The position numbers and the translations under genes were made by a program. From Maribacter huludaoensis (GTDB lineage: Bacteria; Bacteroidota; Bacteroidia; Flavobacteriales; Flavobacteriaceae), in contig NZ_JARKMS010000002.1 in the NCBI RefSeq assembly GCF_029350945.1, forward strand, positions 607,984 through 671,983: a DNA stretch of 64,000 bases. Reading direction: 5' to 3'. The notes under the pieces are model-generated. The model saw only the letters and a program-made list of their open reading frames with translations, made no database searches and had not been told where the DNA came from. Positions 33,403-43,159 of the stretch are shown piece by piece. The number at the start of each line of letters is the position of its first letter. The stretch's first letter is position 1.

Positions 33403-35679
33403 ATGAAAAGTCTTTTTTTTAGTCGGATCATGATCAAGATAAAATTGCTTATAGGTTCTGCAAAAACCTATGTAATTCTTTTGATTCTGGCTATGGCCTT
33501 ATTACTTTATACCGTTAGTGTGGGTTACAAGCAGGTAAATAGACTCCATAAAACGGGTGACCTGGTTTCGCATACACTTGAAGTTCAGCGTGCTATTGTA
33601 GAGGTTTCCGCCAAATTTTTAGAGGTAGAAACTATTCAGCTTAAAAAACTTTTTGAACAGGAAGAAAGTAATCTTTCTGCCATTACCGTTACGGAAATGG
33701 GGCAGTCATTGCTTAGGTTAAAAAATCTTACCCAAGATAATGATGCTCAGCAAGAACGTGTAAAGGCTTTACAATTGTTGCATGATAAAATAAAGATTGA
33801 AATAGATACAACAATTAGCGTTGATAGTATTGGTGCAATAGATAGCTTGGTGCCAAAGGATAGTGTTGTAATCAATTTTTCAAAACAGCCCTACAAACGA
33901 AACCAGCGTATTTCTAGAATAGTGGCAGAATCTCAAGTAATAAAGGATAGGATGCTGGCCGAAGAGAATTATTTAATGGTGGCCCGTAAAGAAGAGTATA
34001 CCTCACAATCATTTTTAACACCAATGTCATCATTATTGGTAGCGCTAACGGCCTTTGGTATATTCTTGATCGGTTTTGTAAGTATCTACAAGCAAAAAGG
34101 TGAAATTCAGGAAGTAAATAACCAGGTTCATCTTCAGAACAAGAAATTACAAGAAACAGAAGAGTTTTTAAAGGGTGTGTATAAAAGCTCTAATAATGTC
34201 ATCAGTCATTTTGAACCGGTTAAAGATGTCAATAATAATATAATCGATTTTCAATTTAGATATACTTCAAATGCCATTGAAAAAGTAACGGGTTCAGAGC
34301 AAGATGATATCATAGGGGGCTCACTTTTAGAGATGTACCCAATGGTTTTGGATAACGGACTTTTTGCTTTAATGAAAAAGTGTTACATAAGCGGTGATAA
34401 CCAAGAACATGAGAGCATCTATACTTTTGAAGGGCAAAAAAAATACATATACAACACCATAGTTAAATCTGCTAACGGTATAACGAACACAGCTTGGGAT
34501 ACTACCAAGGTTAAAGAAGCAGAAAAGAACCTTCAAAAACTCAATGAAGATCTAAGCCTTCAGAATACAATTTTCAAGGAAGCTGAAAATGTAGCGGGTG
34601 TAGGTAGTTTTATTTGGTATTTAGATGACGGTAGCGCTACCGTTTCCGATAATTTCTATAGAATATTAGGGGTTGAGCCCAACAGTTTTGACGTTACCTT
34701 TAATGCGTATAAAAAATACGTACATCCAGATGATGAGGCCATATTTGAATCTTTAAGCATTAATGATATAGAAAAAGGTGCGTCTACGGTTTTTACCTAT
34801 CGGGTATTTACTACAACCAATGCGGTAAAGTATTTAGATTTAAAAGGGAAGTATGTTGAAATTGATAATAGGCCCGTATCTGTAGGTATTGTTCAGGATA
34901 TTACCGGCCGTGTAGAAAAGGATCGGGCGTTAATTGAAAGTTACGAAAAATTAAAGTTGAGCAACGAGGAGCTGGAATCCTTTAATAGGGTCGCTAGTCA
35001 CGATCTGCAAGAGCCTTTGCGTAAAATTCAAATGTTTATATCACGTATAGAAGATGAAGCCGAGGCCGAAAATACTTTGCCAAATGGTGTTCATGGATAT
35101 TTCAATAAAATTAAGGCTGCCACTTTTAGAATGCGTGAATTAATACAAAACTTACTTTCGTATTCAAGAATTGATAAGGTCAATTCAAAATTCGAAAAAA
35201 TTTCTTTGGGCGATGCTATTGCTAAAGTTGAAGAAGAATTGTCTCAACTTATTAAAGATACCAATACCGAAATTGTTTATGAAAATCTACCCGTAATATT
35301 GGGTATACCTTTTAAGATAGAGCAGTTATGTACTAATCTTATAAGTAATTCCATAAAATATAGAAAAGCGGATACTGCACCCAAAATTCATATTGTTTCT
35401 AAAACAATGCGTGGTGCCGAGATCAAAGAAAACTTTAGTAAAACTTCAGAGTATTATTCTAAAATATCATTCACGGATAATGGTATCGGATTTGATCCGG
35501 AGTTTGCAAGTAATATATTTGAAGTTTTTCAAAGACTACATTCAAAAAATGAATATTCTGGTACGGGTATCGGTCTGTCCATTTGTAAAAAGATAGTTGA
35601 AAAACACAACGGGTATATTTATGCTATTGGTAAAAAAGACCAAGGGTCTACATTTGTAATTTATTTACCTGTCAACTAA
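33403..35679 (+). CDS. Membrane sensor histidine kinase (CHASE3-PAS-PAS)
   Basis: 758 residues. Order: membrane helix (about 20-42), a CHASE3-like periplasmic helical sensor domain (45-200), second helix (207-228), coiled coil, two PAS domains (about 258-375 and 395-505), HisKA with phospho-acceptor His near 532 in FNRVASHDLQEPLRKIQMF, and HATPase_c with N box (ICTNLISNSIKYR-like: LCTNLISNSIKYRK), DNGIGFDPEF and GTGIGLSICKKIV. The VASHDLQEPL type is phytochrome/PAS-kinase related. No response regulator lies within the window on either side, so it is an orphan kinase. Start ATG at 33403. Confidence 0.92.
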   Translation: MKSLFFSRIMIKIKLLIGSAKTYVILLILAMALLLYTVSVGYKQVNRLHKTGDLVSHTLEVQRAIVEVSAKFLEVETIQLKKLFEQEESNLSAITVTEMGQSLLRLKNLTQDNDAQQERVKALQLLHDKIKIEIDTTISVDSIGAIDSLVPKDSVVINFSKQPYKRNQRISRIVAESQVIKDRMLAEENYLMVARKEEYTSQSFLTPMSSLLVALTAFGIFLIGFVSIYKQKGEIQEVNNQVHLQNKKLQETEEFLKGVYKSSNNVISHFEPVKDVNNNIIDFQFRYTSNAIEKVTGSEQDDIIGGSLLEMYPMVLDNGLFALMKKCYISGDNQEHESIYTFEGQKKYIYNTIVKSANGITNTAWDTTKVKEAEKNLQKLNEDLSLQNTIFKEAENVAGVGSFIWYLDDGSATVSDNFYRILGVEPNSFDVTFNAYKKYVHPDDEAIFESLSINDIEKGASTVFTYRVFTTTNAVKYLDLKGKYVEIDNRPVSVGIVQDITGRVEKDRALIESYEKLKLSNEELESFNRVASHDLQEPLRKIQMFISRIEDEAEAENTLPNGVHGYFNKIKAATFRMRELIQNLLSYSRIDKVNSKFEKISLGDAIAKVEEELSQLIKDTNTEIVYENLPVILGIPFKIEQLCTNLISNSIKYRKADTAPKIHIVSKTMRGAEIKENFSKTSEYYSKISFTDNGIGFDPEFASNIFEVFQRLHSKNEYSGTGIGLSICKKIVEKHNGYIYAIGKKDQGSTFVIYLPVN

Positions 35680-35872
35680 GCCTTTATATTTTTACTGTTC
35701 TTCTGTATACATTTAGTAATCATAAGTTTTAAAAATTGGTTTAGGCACTTTTTTGGGTCATTGGTAATTTTTAAGTCTACGAAAGTATGCCTTGATCTTA
35801 ATCTTCTTCAATCAAGAAATTAATGAAGTATTGCACAAAGCGAGGTCATTTTAATTTGAAAAATTCTATTAT

Positions 35873-35887
35873 TGCAACTATGTTGCA
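35873..35887. promoter_or_regulatory. Dyads upstream of the thioredoxin-reductase-like gene
   Basis: TGCAAC-TAT-GTTGCA is a perfect 15-bp dyad about 90 bases before the start at 35974. A second inverted repeat, ATGAAAAT (35919-35926) / ATTTTCAT (35941-35948), lies between it and the gene. Possible regulator site; the rest of 35680-35973 shows nothing else. Confidence 0.35.
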
Positions 35888-35973
35888 TTAGTGTAGAATT
35901 TGTCAATTCATTTTTTACATGAAAATGCAGATCAAAGATAATTTTCATATTAAATCATTTTTAATACAGGAAT

Positions 35974-36882
35974 ATGCATAAAGCGAACAATTTTGATGTA
36001 ATTATATTGGGTGGCAGCTACGCCGGTTTGGCAGCGGCTATGTCCTTGGGTAGATCTTTAAGAAGCGTTTTAATAATTGATAGCGGTAAACCTTGCAATA
36101 GGCAAACCCCACATTCACATAACTTTTTAACACAAGATGGTAAAACGCCTAAAGAAATCAGCGAAATAGCAAAGTCTCAGGTTTTAGCATATAAGACCGT
36201 AACTTTTGTGGATGAGAAAGCAATTAGCGGATTTAAAAAGGAAGGTATTTTTTCAATTGGTACCCAAATGGGGGCAACATATACCTCCGGGAAATTGGTT
36301 TTTGCAACCGGTATAAAAGATTTAATGCCCTCCATTAAGGGTTTTGCTGAATGCTGGGGTATTTCTGTTGTTCATTGTCCATATTGTCACGGGTATGAGA
36401 TTAGAAATGAGAAAACTGGCATTATTGCGAATGGCGAACGTGCTTACCATTTAGCGCCAATGGTAAATAACCTTACCAAGGATATTCGTATTCTGAGCAA
36501 TGGCCCTGCTTCGTTTTCAACGGAACAATCAAGTAAATTAAAAACGCATAATATCGATATTTTAGAAAAGAAAATTGTTGAGGTAGTACATGACAACGGA
36601 CATGTAAAAAATGTTGTTTTTGATGACGGAAGCAAAGAGAATTATACTGCCCTTTACGCTGCTTTGCCTTTTGATCAACATAGCGATATACCGGTTTTAT
36701 TAGGTTGCGAATTAAGTGATGAAGGTTATATTCAGGTAGATAGTATGTACAAGACTACAATTGAAGGAGTGTACGCCTGTGGCGATAATTGTATAAAAAT
36801 GCGTTCATTGGCAAACTCGGTAGCATCCGGTACTATGGTCGGTGCCGTTATTAATATGGAATTGGTCAAGGAGAAATTTTAA
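35974..36882 (+). CDS. Thioredoxin-reductase-like NAD(P)/FAD oxidoreductase
   Basis: 302 residues. N-terminal FAD-binding motif VIILGGSYAGLAAA, ATG-type FAD loop (VFATGIKDLMP), redox pair CPYC at 135-138 in VVHCPYCHGYEIRN, and C-terminal GVYACGDN for FAD. The spacing is like thioredoxin reductase, but the NADPH-binding GxGxxA motif of domain two is degraded to GIIANGERAYHLA, so it may act as a stand-alone disulphide or HcpX/gliotoxin-type oxidoreductase rather than as TrxB. The VOC gene follows after 37 bp. Confidence 0.85.
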   Translation: MHKANNFDVIILGGSYAGLAAAMSLGRSLRSVLIIDSGKPCNRQTPHSHNFLTQDGKTPKEISEIAKSQVLAYKTVTFVDEKAISGFKKEGIFSIGTQMGATYTSGKLVFATGIKDLMPSIKGFAECWGISVVHCPYCHGYEIRNEKTGIIANGERAYHLAPMVNNLTKDIRILSNGPASFSTEQSSKLKTHNIDILEKKIVEVVHDNGHVKNVVFDDGSKENYTALYAALPFDQHSDIPVLLGCELSDEGYIQVDSMYKTTIEGVYACGDNCIKMRSLANSVASGTMVGAVINMELVKEKF

Positions 36883-36919
36883 TGCCTTAGGTATTAAAGG
36901 ATAATTTTATCTTGCAGTC

Positions 36920-37294
36920 ATGAACTTAAATCAAATTACGGTTCCTTCTTTAGATGTGGAGAAAGCTATAGCTTTTTATGAAACCTTAGGGTTTAGGTTA
37001 ATTGTACGATCATTGCCTTACTATGCAAGATTTGAGTGCCCCAATGGTATGTCTACTTTTTCCATACACCTGGTAGAGAAATTACCGGAAGGTGATGGTA
37101 TCTATGTTTATTTTGAATGTGAAGATTTAGATGCGCAAGTAGCGGCATTGCAGAATAAAGGCGTGCAATTTGATCAAGAACCTAGAGACGAAAGATGGCT
37201 TTGGAGAGAGGTAAGATTAAAGGATCTTGACGGTAATCAACTTATTTTATATTATGCAGGCGAAAATAGGTTGAATCCGCCTTGGCGAATTTAA
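36920..37294 (+). CDS. VOC-family (glyoxalase/dioxygenase-fold) protein
   Basis: 124 residues: one vicinal-oxygen-chelate module pair. The beta-alpha-beta pattern MNLNQITVPSLDVEKAIAFYETLGF at the start and RLKDLDGNQLILYYAGENR at the end are typical of small glyoxalase/bleomycin-resistance-like proteins. Metal ligands are likely the Glu/His at IHLVEK and the Glu-like site near the end; substrate unknown. Weak -7-like TATCTTG before it. Confidence 0.82.
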   Translation: MNLNQITVPSLDVEKAIAFYETLGFRLIVRSLPYYARFECPNGMSTFSIHLVEKLPEGDGIYVYFECEDLDAQVAALQNKGVQFDQEPRDERWLWREVRLKDLDGNQLILYYAGENRLNPPWRI

Positions 37295-37622
37295 AAATTA
37301 TAAGATTTTTAATTAATTCGTAATCGGCATATTTTATTCTTTCATTTTATTGTGTAGTCATATCGTGTACACATGATTTCATAATTCTAAATTACGATGT
37401 TGCTAGTTTAACTACGTTAAATTTAGAAAGTTAACAGTCATATTGTTTTAATTGTATCAATTAGGTAATACTATTCAATTGATGTCAACGTTAATCATTC
37501 TTATACTATTACAAATAGTATTTTTAACATGATATTCAAGTTGAATATTACATTTGTAAAACTTTTTAGATTGCCCTTGGGTACTTGAAGTTGAATAAAA
37601 ATGAATAATTGAAAAAGACTTT
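37295..37622. other. 328-base intergenic region with promoter of the glycosidase gene
   Basis: No ORF. It contains GTGTACAC (an 8-bp palindrome around 37369-37376), a small dyad ACTATT-ACA-AATAGT (37505-37519) and a -7 box TACATTTG (37549-37556) 66 bases before the ATG at 37623. The rest is very AT-rich and shows nothing else. Confidence 0.4.
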
Positions 37623-40250
37623 ATGATCCATAAAAATGCAGAGGAAGAAAGATTAGCCGTTGAGGATAATTATAAAAACTGGAAAAGATGGGGTCCTTAT
37701 TTGGCTGAGCGTCAATGGGGAACGGTAAGGGAAGATTACAGCCCAGAGGGTCATGCCTGGAGCTTTGTAGGTCATGACAAAGCCAGAAGTAATGCGTATA
37801 GATGGGGAGAAGAAGGTATTGGTGGCTTTTGTGATTCTAGAGAAATCCTATGTTTGGCACCTGCCTTTTGGAACGGTAAAGATGCCATTCTAAAAGAACG
37901 TTTATTTGGTCTTACCAATGATGAAGGTAACCATGGTGAAGATGTTAAGGAGCTATATTTTCATCAGGTTTCTACACCCACGCACTCATATGCCAAATAT
38001 TTATATAAGTATCCGCATAAAAAGTTTCCCTATTCAGAACTGGTAAAAAAGAATAAGAGTAGAAATCGTAAGGAAGCGGAATTTGAAATTTTAGACACCA
38101 AGGCTTTTGCGAACAATACATATTTTGACTGTTTTATTGAATATGCCAAAGAAGATGTTGGCGATATTTTAATGAAGGTTACGGTCATTAATAGAGGACC
38201 AAGAGCTGCAAATATTCATGTTTTACCACATTTATGGTTCCGTAATTTCTGGAAACATAATAATAGGTTTGAGCGTCCTGAAATGAAAACAATTTCAGAT
38301 GGTGCCGTACTATCCCGTAGCACACGAAATGGGCGTTACTATTTCTATCATGAGGATGGTGAGCAACTTTTCTGTGAGAACGAAACCAACAACCAACGTA
38401 TCTATGGGGTGCCCAATGAGGTAGAATATGTAAAGGACGGTATCAATAATTACGTAGTAGACGGGCAGCCAACAATAAATCCGGATAAGAAAGGATCTAA
38501 ATTTGCCGTTTGGCATAAATTAAGATTGAAATCCGGGGAGGAAAAAACAATCAAGGTACGCCTTAGTAAGAAAAAACTTGACGACCCTTGGGGCGGCTAC
38601 GATGCTATTTTTGAAAAGAGAATTCAAGAATGCGAAGAGTTCTATGGTAATATATTAAATAAAGAATTACCTGCGCAGCAACAGGAAATTGCAAAAAAGG
38701 CTTTTTCAGGATTACTTTGGACAAAGCAGTTTTATTACTACGATGTATATAAGTGGCTCTTTGGTGGGCCAGAAGAATCTAAGCCATATAGAATTGATTC
38801 TCGTAATAAGCAATGGGAACATTTGACGAATAGGCACGTTATTTCAATGCCGGATAAATGGGAATATCCTTGGTATGCTGCATGGGACCTTGCTTTTCAC
38901 ATGGCGTCATTTGTTGAAATAGACCCCTATTTTGCAAAGGAACAACTGCTTTTGGTGCTAAAAGAAAGTTACATGCACCCTAACGGACAAATTCCCGCTT
39001 ATGAATGGAATTTTAGCGATGTAAACCCACCGGTGCATTCTTGGGCCGTCTGGACGGTGTATGAAAAGGATAAAAAACGAACCGGTAAGGGTGATTTTAA
39101 TTTTCTGGAAAAGGCATATCAAAAGCTATTGGTCAATTTTACGTGGTGGGTCAACCAAAAAGATAAAAGCGGAACCAACCTTTTTGAAGGTGGTTTCTTA
39201 GGGCTGGATAATATTGGTGTTTTTGATCGTAACCACATGCCGGAAGGTATTACACGTATGCAACAGGCAGATGCTACCAGCTGGATGGCGATGTTTACCT
39301 TGAACATGTTGCGTATGTCATTGGAGATGGCGACCATAAACCCAAATTATGAGGACAGTGTCGCTAAATTCTTTAGACACTTTTTGAATATTGCTTGGGC
39401 AATGCACCACATTGGTCAAAAAGATATTTCACTATGGGATGACGAGGATAATTTCTATTATGATGTTGTAGAAATGGCCAACGGAAAAACGGATCGCCTA
39501 AAAGTAAGATCTTTGGTTGGGATCATACCAATGTTTGCGGTAGAGATCATTCATAAAGATTTGTTCGATGAGCTTAAGCATTTTAAAGTTAGGGCGGCAG
39601 AAATAGTTAGGACAAGACCTGATCTAGCTTCCTTAATTTCTAATATTGAAGAGTTCAACTCTGATGGTAATTATCTGTTCTCCATTATGCGTGGGTTTAG
39701 ATTAGAGAAGTTATTGTTTCGTTTATTGGATGAGAATGAATTCTTATCTGATTACGGTATACGATCACTTTCAAAATATCATGAAGAGCATCCCTACGTT
39801 TTCCAACACAACGGACATCATCAAATTTCATACGAATCTGGGGAAAGTCAATCTAACATGTTCGGTGGTAATTCTAATTGGCGTGGGCCAATTTGGTTGC
39901 CTTTGAATTACATGATCATTCAATCGCTTCGTAAATATTATTCTTATTACGGTAAACAATATCTATACGAATTTCCAACGGGTTCTGGAGTAAAACTGAA
40001 CTTGAACGAGATTGCCAATGAGATTTCTAAAAGGCTTATTAAATTATTTGAGCCCAATGAGAACGGAAAATTTGTCTACCACTCAGAAGATGAACAGCAA
40101 TTATTCTCCAAGAATGAGCATTTTAAGAACGAGCATTTCTTTTATGAGTTCTTTGATGGCGACTCTGGCAAAGGTCTTGGAGCATCGCACCAAACAGGTT
40201 GGACAGCATTAATTGCCAACTTAATTATGGAGCTGGAGCAAAATAGTTGA
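37623..40250 (+). CDS. MGH1-like/GH63-type glycoside hydrolase, copy 1
   Basis: 875 residues, no signal peptide, so cytoplasmic. An N-terminal beta-sandwich domain (about 1-360) precedes an (alpha/alpha)6 barrel. Diagnostic blocks: WGPYLAERQWGTVREDYS at the start, YPWYAAWDLAFHMASF, GQIPAYEWNFSDVNPPVH, GNSNWRGPIWLPLNYM and the C-terminal LGASHQTGWTALIANL. These match proteins annotated as MGH1-like or mannosyl-oligosaccharide glucosidase (GH63) families; sugar specificity is unknown (alpha-glucoside or trehalose-like substrates are typical in the clan). A paralogue of exactly the same length lies at 47551-50178, on the other side of the D-amino-acid-type operon. Confidence 0.82.
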   Translation: MIHKNAEEERLAVEDNYKNWKRWGPYLAERQWGTVREDYSPEGHAWSFVGHDKARSNAYRWGEEGIGGFCDSREILCLAPAFWNGKDAILKERLFGLTNDEGNHGEDVKELYFHQVSTPTHSYAKYLYKYPHKKFPYSELVKKNKSRNRKEAEFEILDTKAFANNTYFDCFIEYAKEDVGDILMKVTVINRGPRAANIHVLPHLWFRNFWKHNNRFERPEMKTISDGAVLSRSTRNGRYYFYHEDGEQLFCENETNNQRIYGVPNEVEYVKDGINNYVVDGQPTINPDKKGSKFAVWHKLRLKSGEEKTIKVRLSKKKLDDPWGGYDAIFEKRIQECEEFYGNILNKELPAQQQEIAKKAFSGLLWTKQFYYYDVYKWLFGGPEESKPYRIDSRNKQWEHLTNRHVISMPDKWEYPWYAAWDLAFHMASFVEIDPYFAKEQLLLVLKESYMHPNGQIPAYEWNFSDVNPPVHSWAVWTVYEKDKKRTGKGDFNFLEKAYQKLLVNFTWWVNQKDKSGTNLFEGGFLGLDNIGVFDRNHMPEGITRMQQADATSWMAMFTLNMLRMSLEMATINPNYEDSVAKFFRHFLNIAWAMHHIGQKDISLWDDEDNFYYDVVEMANGKTDRLKVRSLVGIIPMFAVEIIHKDLFDELKHFKVRAAEIVRTRPDLASLISNIEEFNSDGNYLFSIMRGFRLEKLLFRLLDENEFLSDYGIRSLSKYHEEHPYVFQHNGHHQISYESGESQSNMFGGNSNWRGPIWLPLNYMIIQSLRKYYSYYGKQYLYEFPTGSGVKLNLNEIANEISKRLIKLFEPNENGKFVYHSEDEQQLFSKNEHFKNEHFFYEFFDGDSGKGLGASHQTGWTALIANLIMELEQNS

Positions 40251-40269
40251 TTTTCAGTATAGTTAAATT

Positions 40270-40301
40270 CACAAAAGGGGCATTTAAATGCCCCTTTTGT
40301 G
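40270..40301. terminator. Bidirectional terminator between copy-1 glycosidase and the transporter
   Basis: Fully palindromic stem whose arms read CACAAAAGGGGCATTT / AAATGCCCCTTTTGTG, with essentially no loop in the perfect form. It separates two convergent genes. Confidence 0.92.
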
Positions 40302-40311
40302 TTGTTAAAGG

Positions 40312-43131
40312 TCAACCGACCGAAGTAATAGATTGATGTGCGCCTTGCGCAAAACTCTTAATTTTAGGGTCCGGGTCATCAAGATAGTGAGCTACTATAT
40401 GTAGATATCTTGGTTCTTTTTGTTGTGCAATAAGATACAATACGGCAAGTTTGATCTTAAGGTCATTGCCCTGTAAAAGAAGTTTAAAACATTCTAATTC
40501 CGTTGGTATTTTATGTTTGATTTTTTGAAGCTCCTCTTCAGAAGAAATATCCAGGGCAGATTCCTCAATGATGGGTAGCAATCTACGTTTTAGCTCACCG
40601 GTTAAAAGATTGTCCAAAAACTCTATGGCATTATGTTGCGCTTCTTGTTTCTGACTCAGTAAACCTTCATAGGCAATAGCTACATCTTTTTGTTGATAAC
40701 GTAATCCCAAAAGTTTAAAAATCCGTTCTAATCCAGAATCCAGTCTGCGTTCCAATAGCTCTAAAAGACTAGTGCGCGCATCTCTTTCTGCATCACCAAT
40801 TTCCTTTTTGGATTTATTTCTATTTCGATATGAAATAATGATTTGCGTGTGCATGGCGGATAAGGTTTGGTGATGCAGTTTGCATTCATCAAAAATGACC
40901 GATACCACCTTGTACTTATTAAATTTTAATTGCGGGTGCGTTGCCCGTATAGCACTTAATGCCCTCACTACTTCTAAACGAACCGTAAGGTCTTCATGGT
41001 TTAAAATGCCTAATAATTGATGTACGGCCTCCTTGGAATGGAAAGATTGCATTGCGGCCGGTATAAATCGTAATACCGATAAAGGTTGCCGGCGCTCGGC
41101 AACATGGTTCTTCAGTATAGGCAAAATTTGCTGACCATATACATTAAAGGCTTCCAGAACTGTTGGTCTAAATGCCTTTTCTGCCAAAAAGGGAATAATG
41201 TGCTGTACCATTTCTGGATCGGTTGCCGTACCTATAGCCTTTATGGTGGTTTTCACGATTTCTTCATTTTCATGCTGTAAAAATGCAACCAACCTGTTGT
41301 GGAAAATGGGCAGGTTGGCTACTCCCAATATTTCAATTACAGATGCCACGTATGACAGGTCTTTTTGGTCAGATGCTATGGTTTTCAGTGCCAAAGAAAT
41401 ACGGTCCAATAGTGAGTAGCGCTGTTTTAAGGAATAGTTGTTTTTTGCCGCTCTAGCCAAGCAATATAGAGCAGCGGTCGCAATACGCTCGTTTGAGTGT
41501 TCTAGATACGCATCAAATATGAAAGATTTGTCTTTATGGGCAAAACTTAGAATATAGGCCAAAGTGGCAATGGTCAATTCACGGTCCTCTATTTTCAATA
41601 ATTCGGACACCTCTGCCGTCATACTTTTAGAATTTAAAAAGTATAGATTCTGTATAGCCGATAACTTCACTTTATTACTTGGGTGCTCTAACAGCAACTC
41701 TACATCATCTGCGAATCTCTTGTCATTGATTTCCATCAATTTATCCAACATAAATAGAATTTGCTCTTCTGTACCTTTCTTAAAAACGGTGCGCATGCCT
41801 GCAACTACAGATACTTTGGTGTCCGTGACCTTCTTGGTTTTCTTATAAGAGTCGGTCAGTACTTCTAAATTGTTTCTAAACGTTTTGTAATATTCAATAC
41901 GTACTTTATAAATAAAATAGAGCCAAAGACATACCAAGGCAATAATAAGGATGCCAATGTAAAAAGAGGGTAGGTCAAGCCCACGTACAACGAATATTAA
42001 AAGGCATCCGGCAATTCCTGTAGCCAAACTATCCACTACCACATCAATAAATGATTTGGTCTTGTTTTTTAGCTCAAAAGGTAAGGGCAAGGTCAACAGT
42101 TCAGAGGCACTTTTGTGTATGGATTGTTTCAATACGCCATCCATCGCTTTAATGACTACAACGGCAGAAAGTTCAGGAAGCATTAAAAACAAAATACTAC
42201 CACCAAATATACCAATGGGTAATAATAAGAGTGAAAACCCTACACCCCAAATGCCCACAATTCTATGGGTGAAAAATAGCTGAATTATTAGTGAAAGTAG
42301 ATTAAACGTAGAAAACCAAAAAGCAAAAAATGCGGTAAGCTCATCGGCATCCGTAAAAGACGACGACGCAAAATCACTGAACAAATAATCTACCAATTTA
42401 GCGACTACGACACTCACGGCTACAATGCTGGCAATATAGGTGAGATGTTTGGATTTTAGTATGAGTTTTAAAGGCGGTTCACTAAGGTTGGTCGCAGATT
42501 TATGTTTTTTTACACTACCATTTTTTTTAACGCGGATGTTCCAAATATTTCGCAGAAGGGGAATGCAAAAAAATAGAAGCAGGGCGGCTACGAACATTAA
42601 GTTTTCATTGCCGATTATAGGGGCTAGAATAGAAGTTAAGTATCCACCAAAAATTCCACCAATAATGGCTCCCGATCCTATAAAGCCAAACAGTCTTTTA
42701 GCCTCACGAATATTGAACACCAAATTTGCCAATACCCAAAACTGAGAGGCGGATAAAACGGCATAAATGGCTACCCAGATGTAGAAGAAATACAACAGAA
42801 CGCCACTCACTACCTCAAATGACAATAGAATGCCTAAACCGATCATGATAATAATGGAACTGATCAGGGTAATCTCAATTACTTTTTTAAGCGGGTATTT
42901 TGATACCGCCTTTGAGTAAAAATAGGAGGTGGCTACCGCCGTAACGGCAACCAATAAAAAGGCAAAAGGCAATTGTTCAACACCTAGTTCAGAAAGAAAA
43001 AGAGCGTTTACCGTAGGTTTTATGATCAGTAATACGGCTATGACCAAAAAAATGTAGGCGAGCATCCAAAGAGATACTTTAAACTCGCCTTCACGTACAT
43101 CGAATATTTTTTTAATCAGTCTTTCTACCAT
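40312..43131 (-). CDS. Nucleotide-transporter-like (Npt1/Npt2/MFS) protein with HEAT repeats
   Basis: 939 residues from ATG 43131 (TTG precedes it). Residues 1-430 form about 12 membrane helices in the pattern of the NTP/NDP exchanger (TlcC/Npt) or MFS branch: LWMLAYIFLVIAVLLIIKPTVNALFL, FVVRGLDLPSFYIG and others. Residues 450-939 are soluble alpha-helical repeats of HEAT type (for example ATDPEMVQHIIPFLAEKAFRP, LLGILNHEDLTVRLEVVRALSA). Known homologues in Bacteroidota combine these two parts, but their substrate is not established. Second gene of an operon after the serine hydrolase (28 bp gap), divergent from the PLP-DUF1611-epimerase operon. Confidence 0.8.
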   Translation of the reverse strand: MVERLIKKIFDVREGEFKVSLWMLAYIFLVIAVLLIIKPTVNALFLSELGVEQLPFAFLLVAVTAVATSYFYSKAVSKYPLKKVIEITLISSIIIMIGLGILLSFEVVSGVLLYFFYIWVAIYAVLSASQFWVLANLVFNIREAKRLFGFIGSGAIIGGIFGGYLTSILAPIIGNENLMFVAALLLFFCIPLLRNIWNIRVKKNGSVKKHKSATNLSEPPLKLILKSKHLTYIASIVAVSVVVAKLVDYLFSDFASSSFTDADELTAFFAFWFSTFNLLSLIIQLFFTHRIVGIWGVGFSLLLLPIGIFGGSILFLMLPELSAVVVIKAMDGVLKQSIHKSASELLTLPLPFELKNKTKSFIDVVVDSLATGIAGCLLIFVVRGLDLPSFYIGILIIALVCLWLYFIYKVRIEYYKTFRNNLEVLTDSYKKTKKVTDTKVSVVAGMRTVFKKGTEEQILFMLDKLMEINDKRFADDVELLLEHPSNKVKLSAIQNLYFLNSKSMTAEVSELLKIEDRELTIATLAYILSFAHKDKSFIFDAYLEHSNERIATAALYCLARAAKNNYSLKQRYSLLDRISLALKTIASDQKDLSYVASVIEILGVANLPIFHNRLVAFLQHENEEIVKTTIKAIGTATDPEMVQHIIPFLAEKAFRPTVLEAFNVYGQQILPILKNHVAERRQPLSVLRFIPAAMQSFHSKEAVHQLLGILNHEDLTVRLEVVRALSAIRATHPQLKFNKYKVVSVIFDECKLHHQTLSAMHTQIIISYRNRNKSKKEIGDAERDARTSLLELLERRLDSGLERIFKLLGLRYQQKDVAIAYEGLLSQKQEAQHNAIEFLDNLLTGELKRRLLPIIEESALDISSEEELQKIKHKIPTELECFKLLLQGNDLKIKLAVLYLIAQQKEPRYLHIVAHYLDDPDPKIKSFAQGAHQSITSVG

Positions 43132-43159
43132 CAAGAAATGGGCATCTGTATTCCAAGAC

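Noticed and set aside
33174-33437. 87-codon minus-strand ORF between the decarboxylase and the histidine kinase
   Set aside because: It covers the decarboxylase terminator and the kinase start codon and resembles no protein.
35933-35940. CAAAGATA (TATCTTTG on the minus strand) before the thioredoxin-reductase-like gene
   Set aside because: It would drive transcription leftwards into a region without a minus-strand gene; probably chance.
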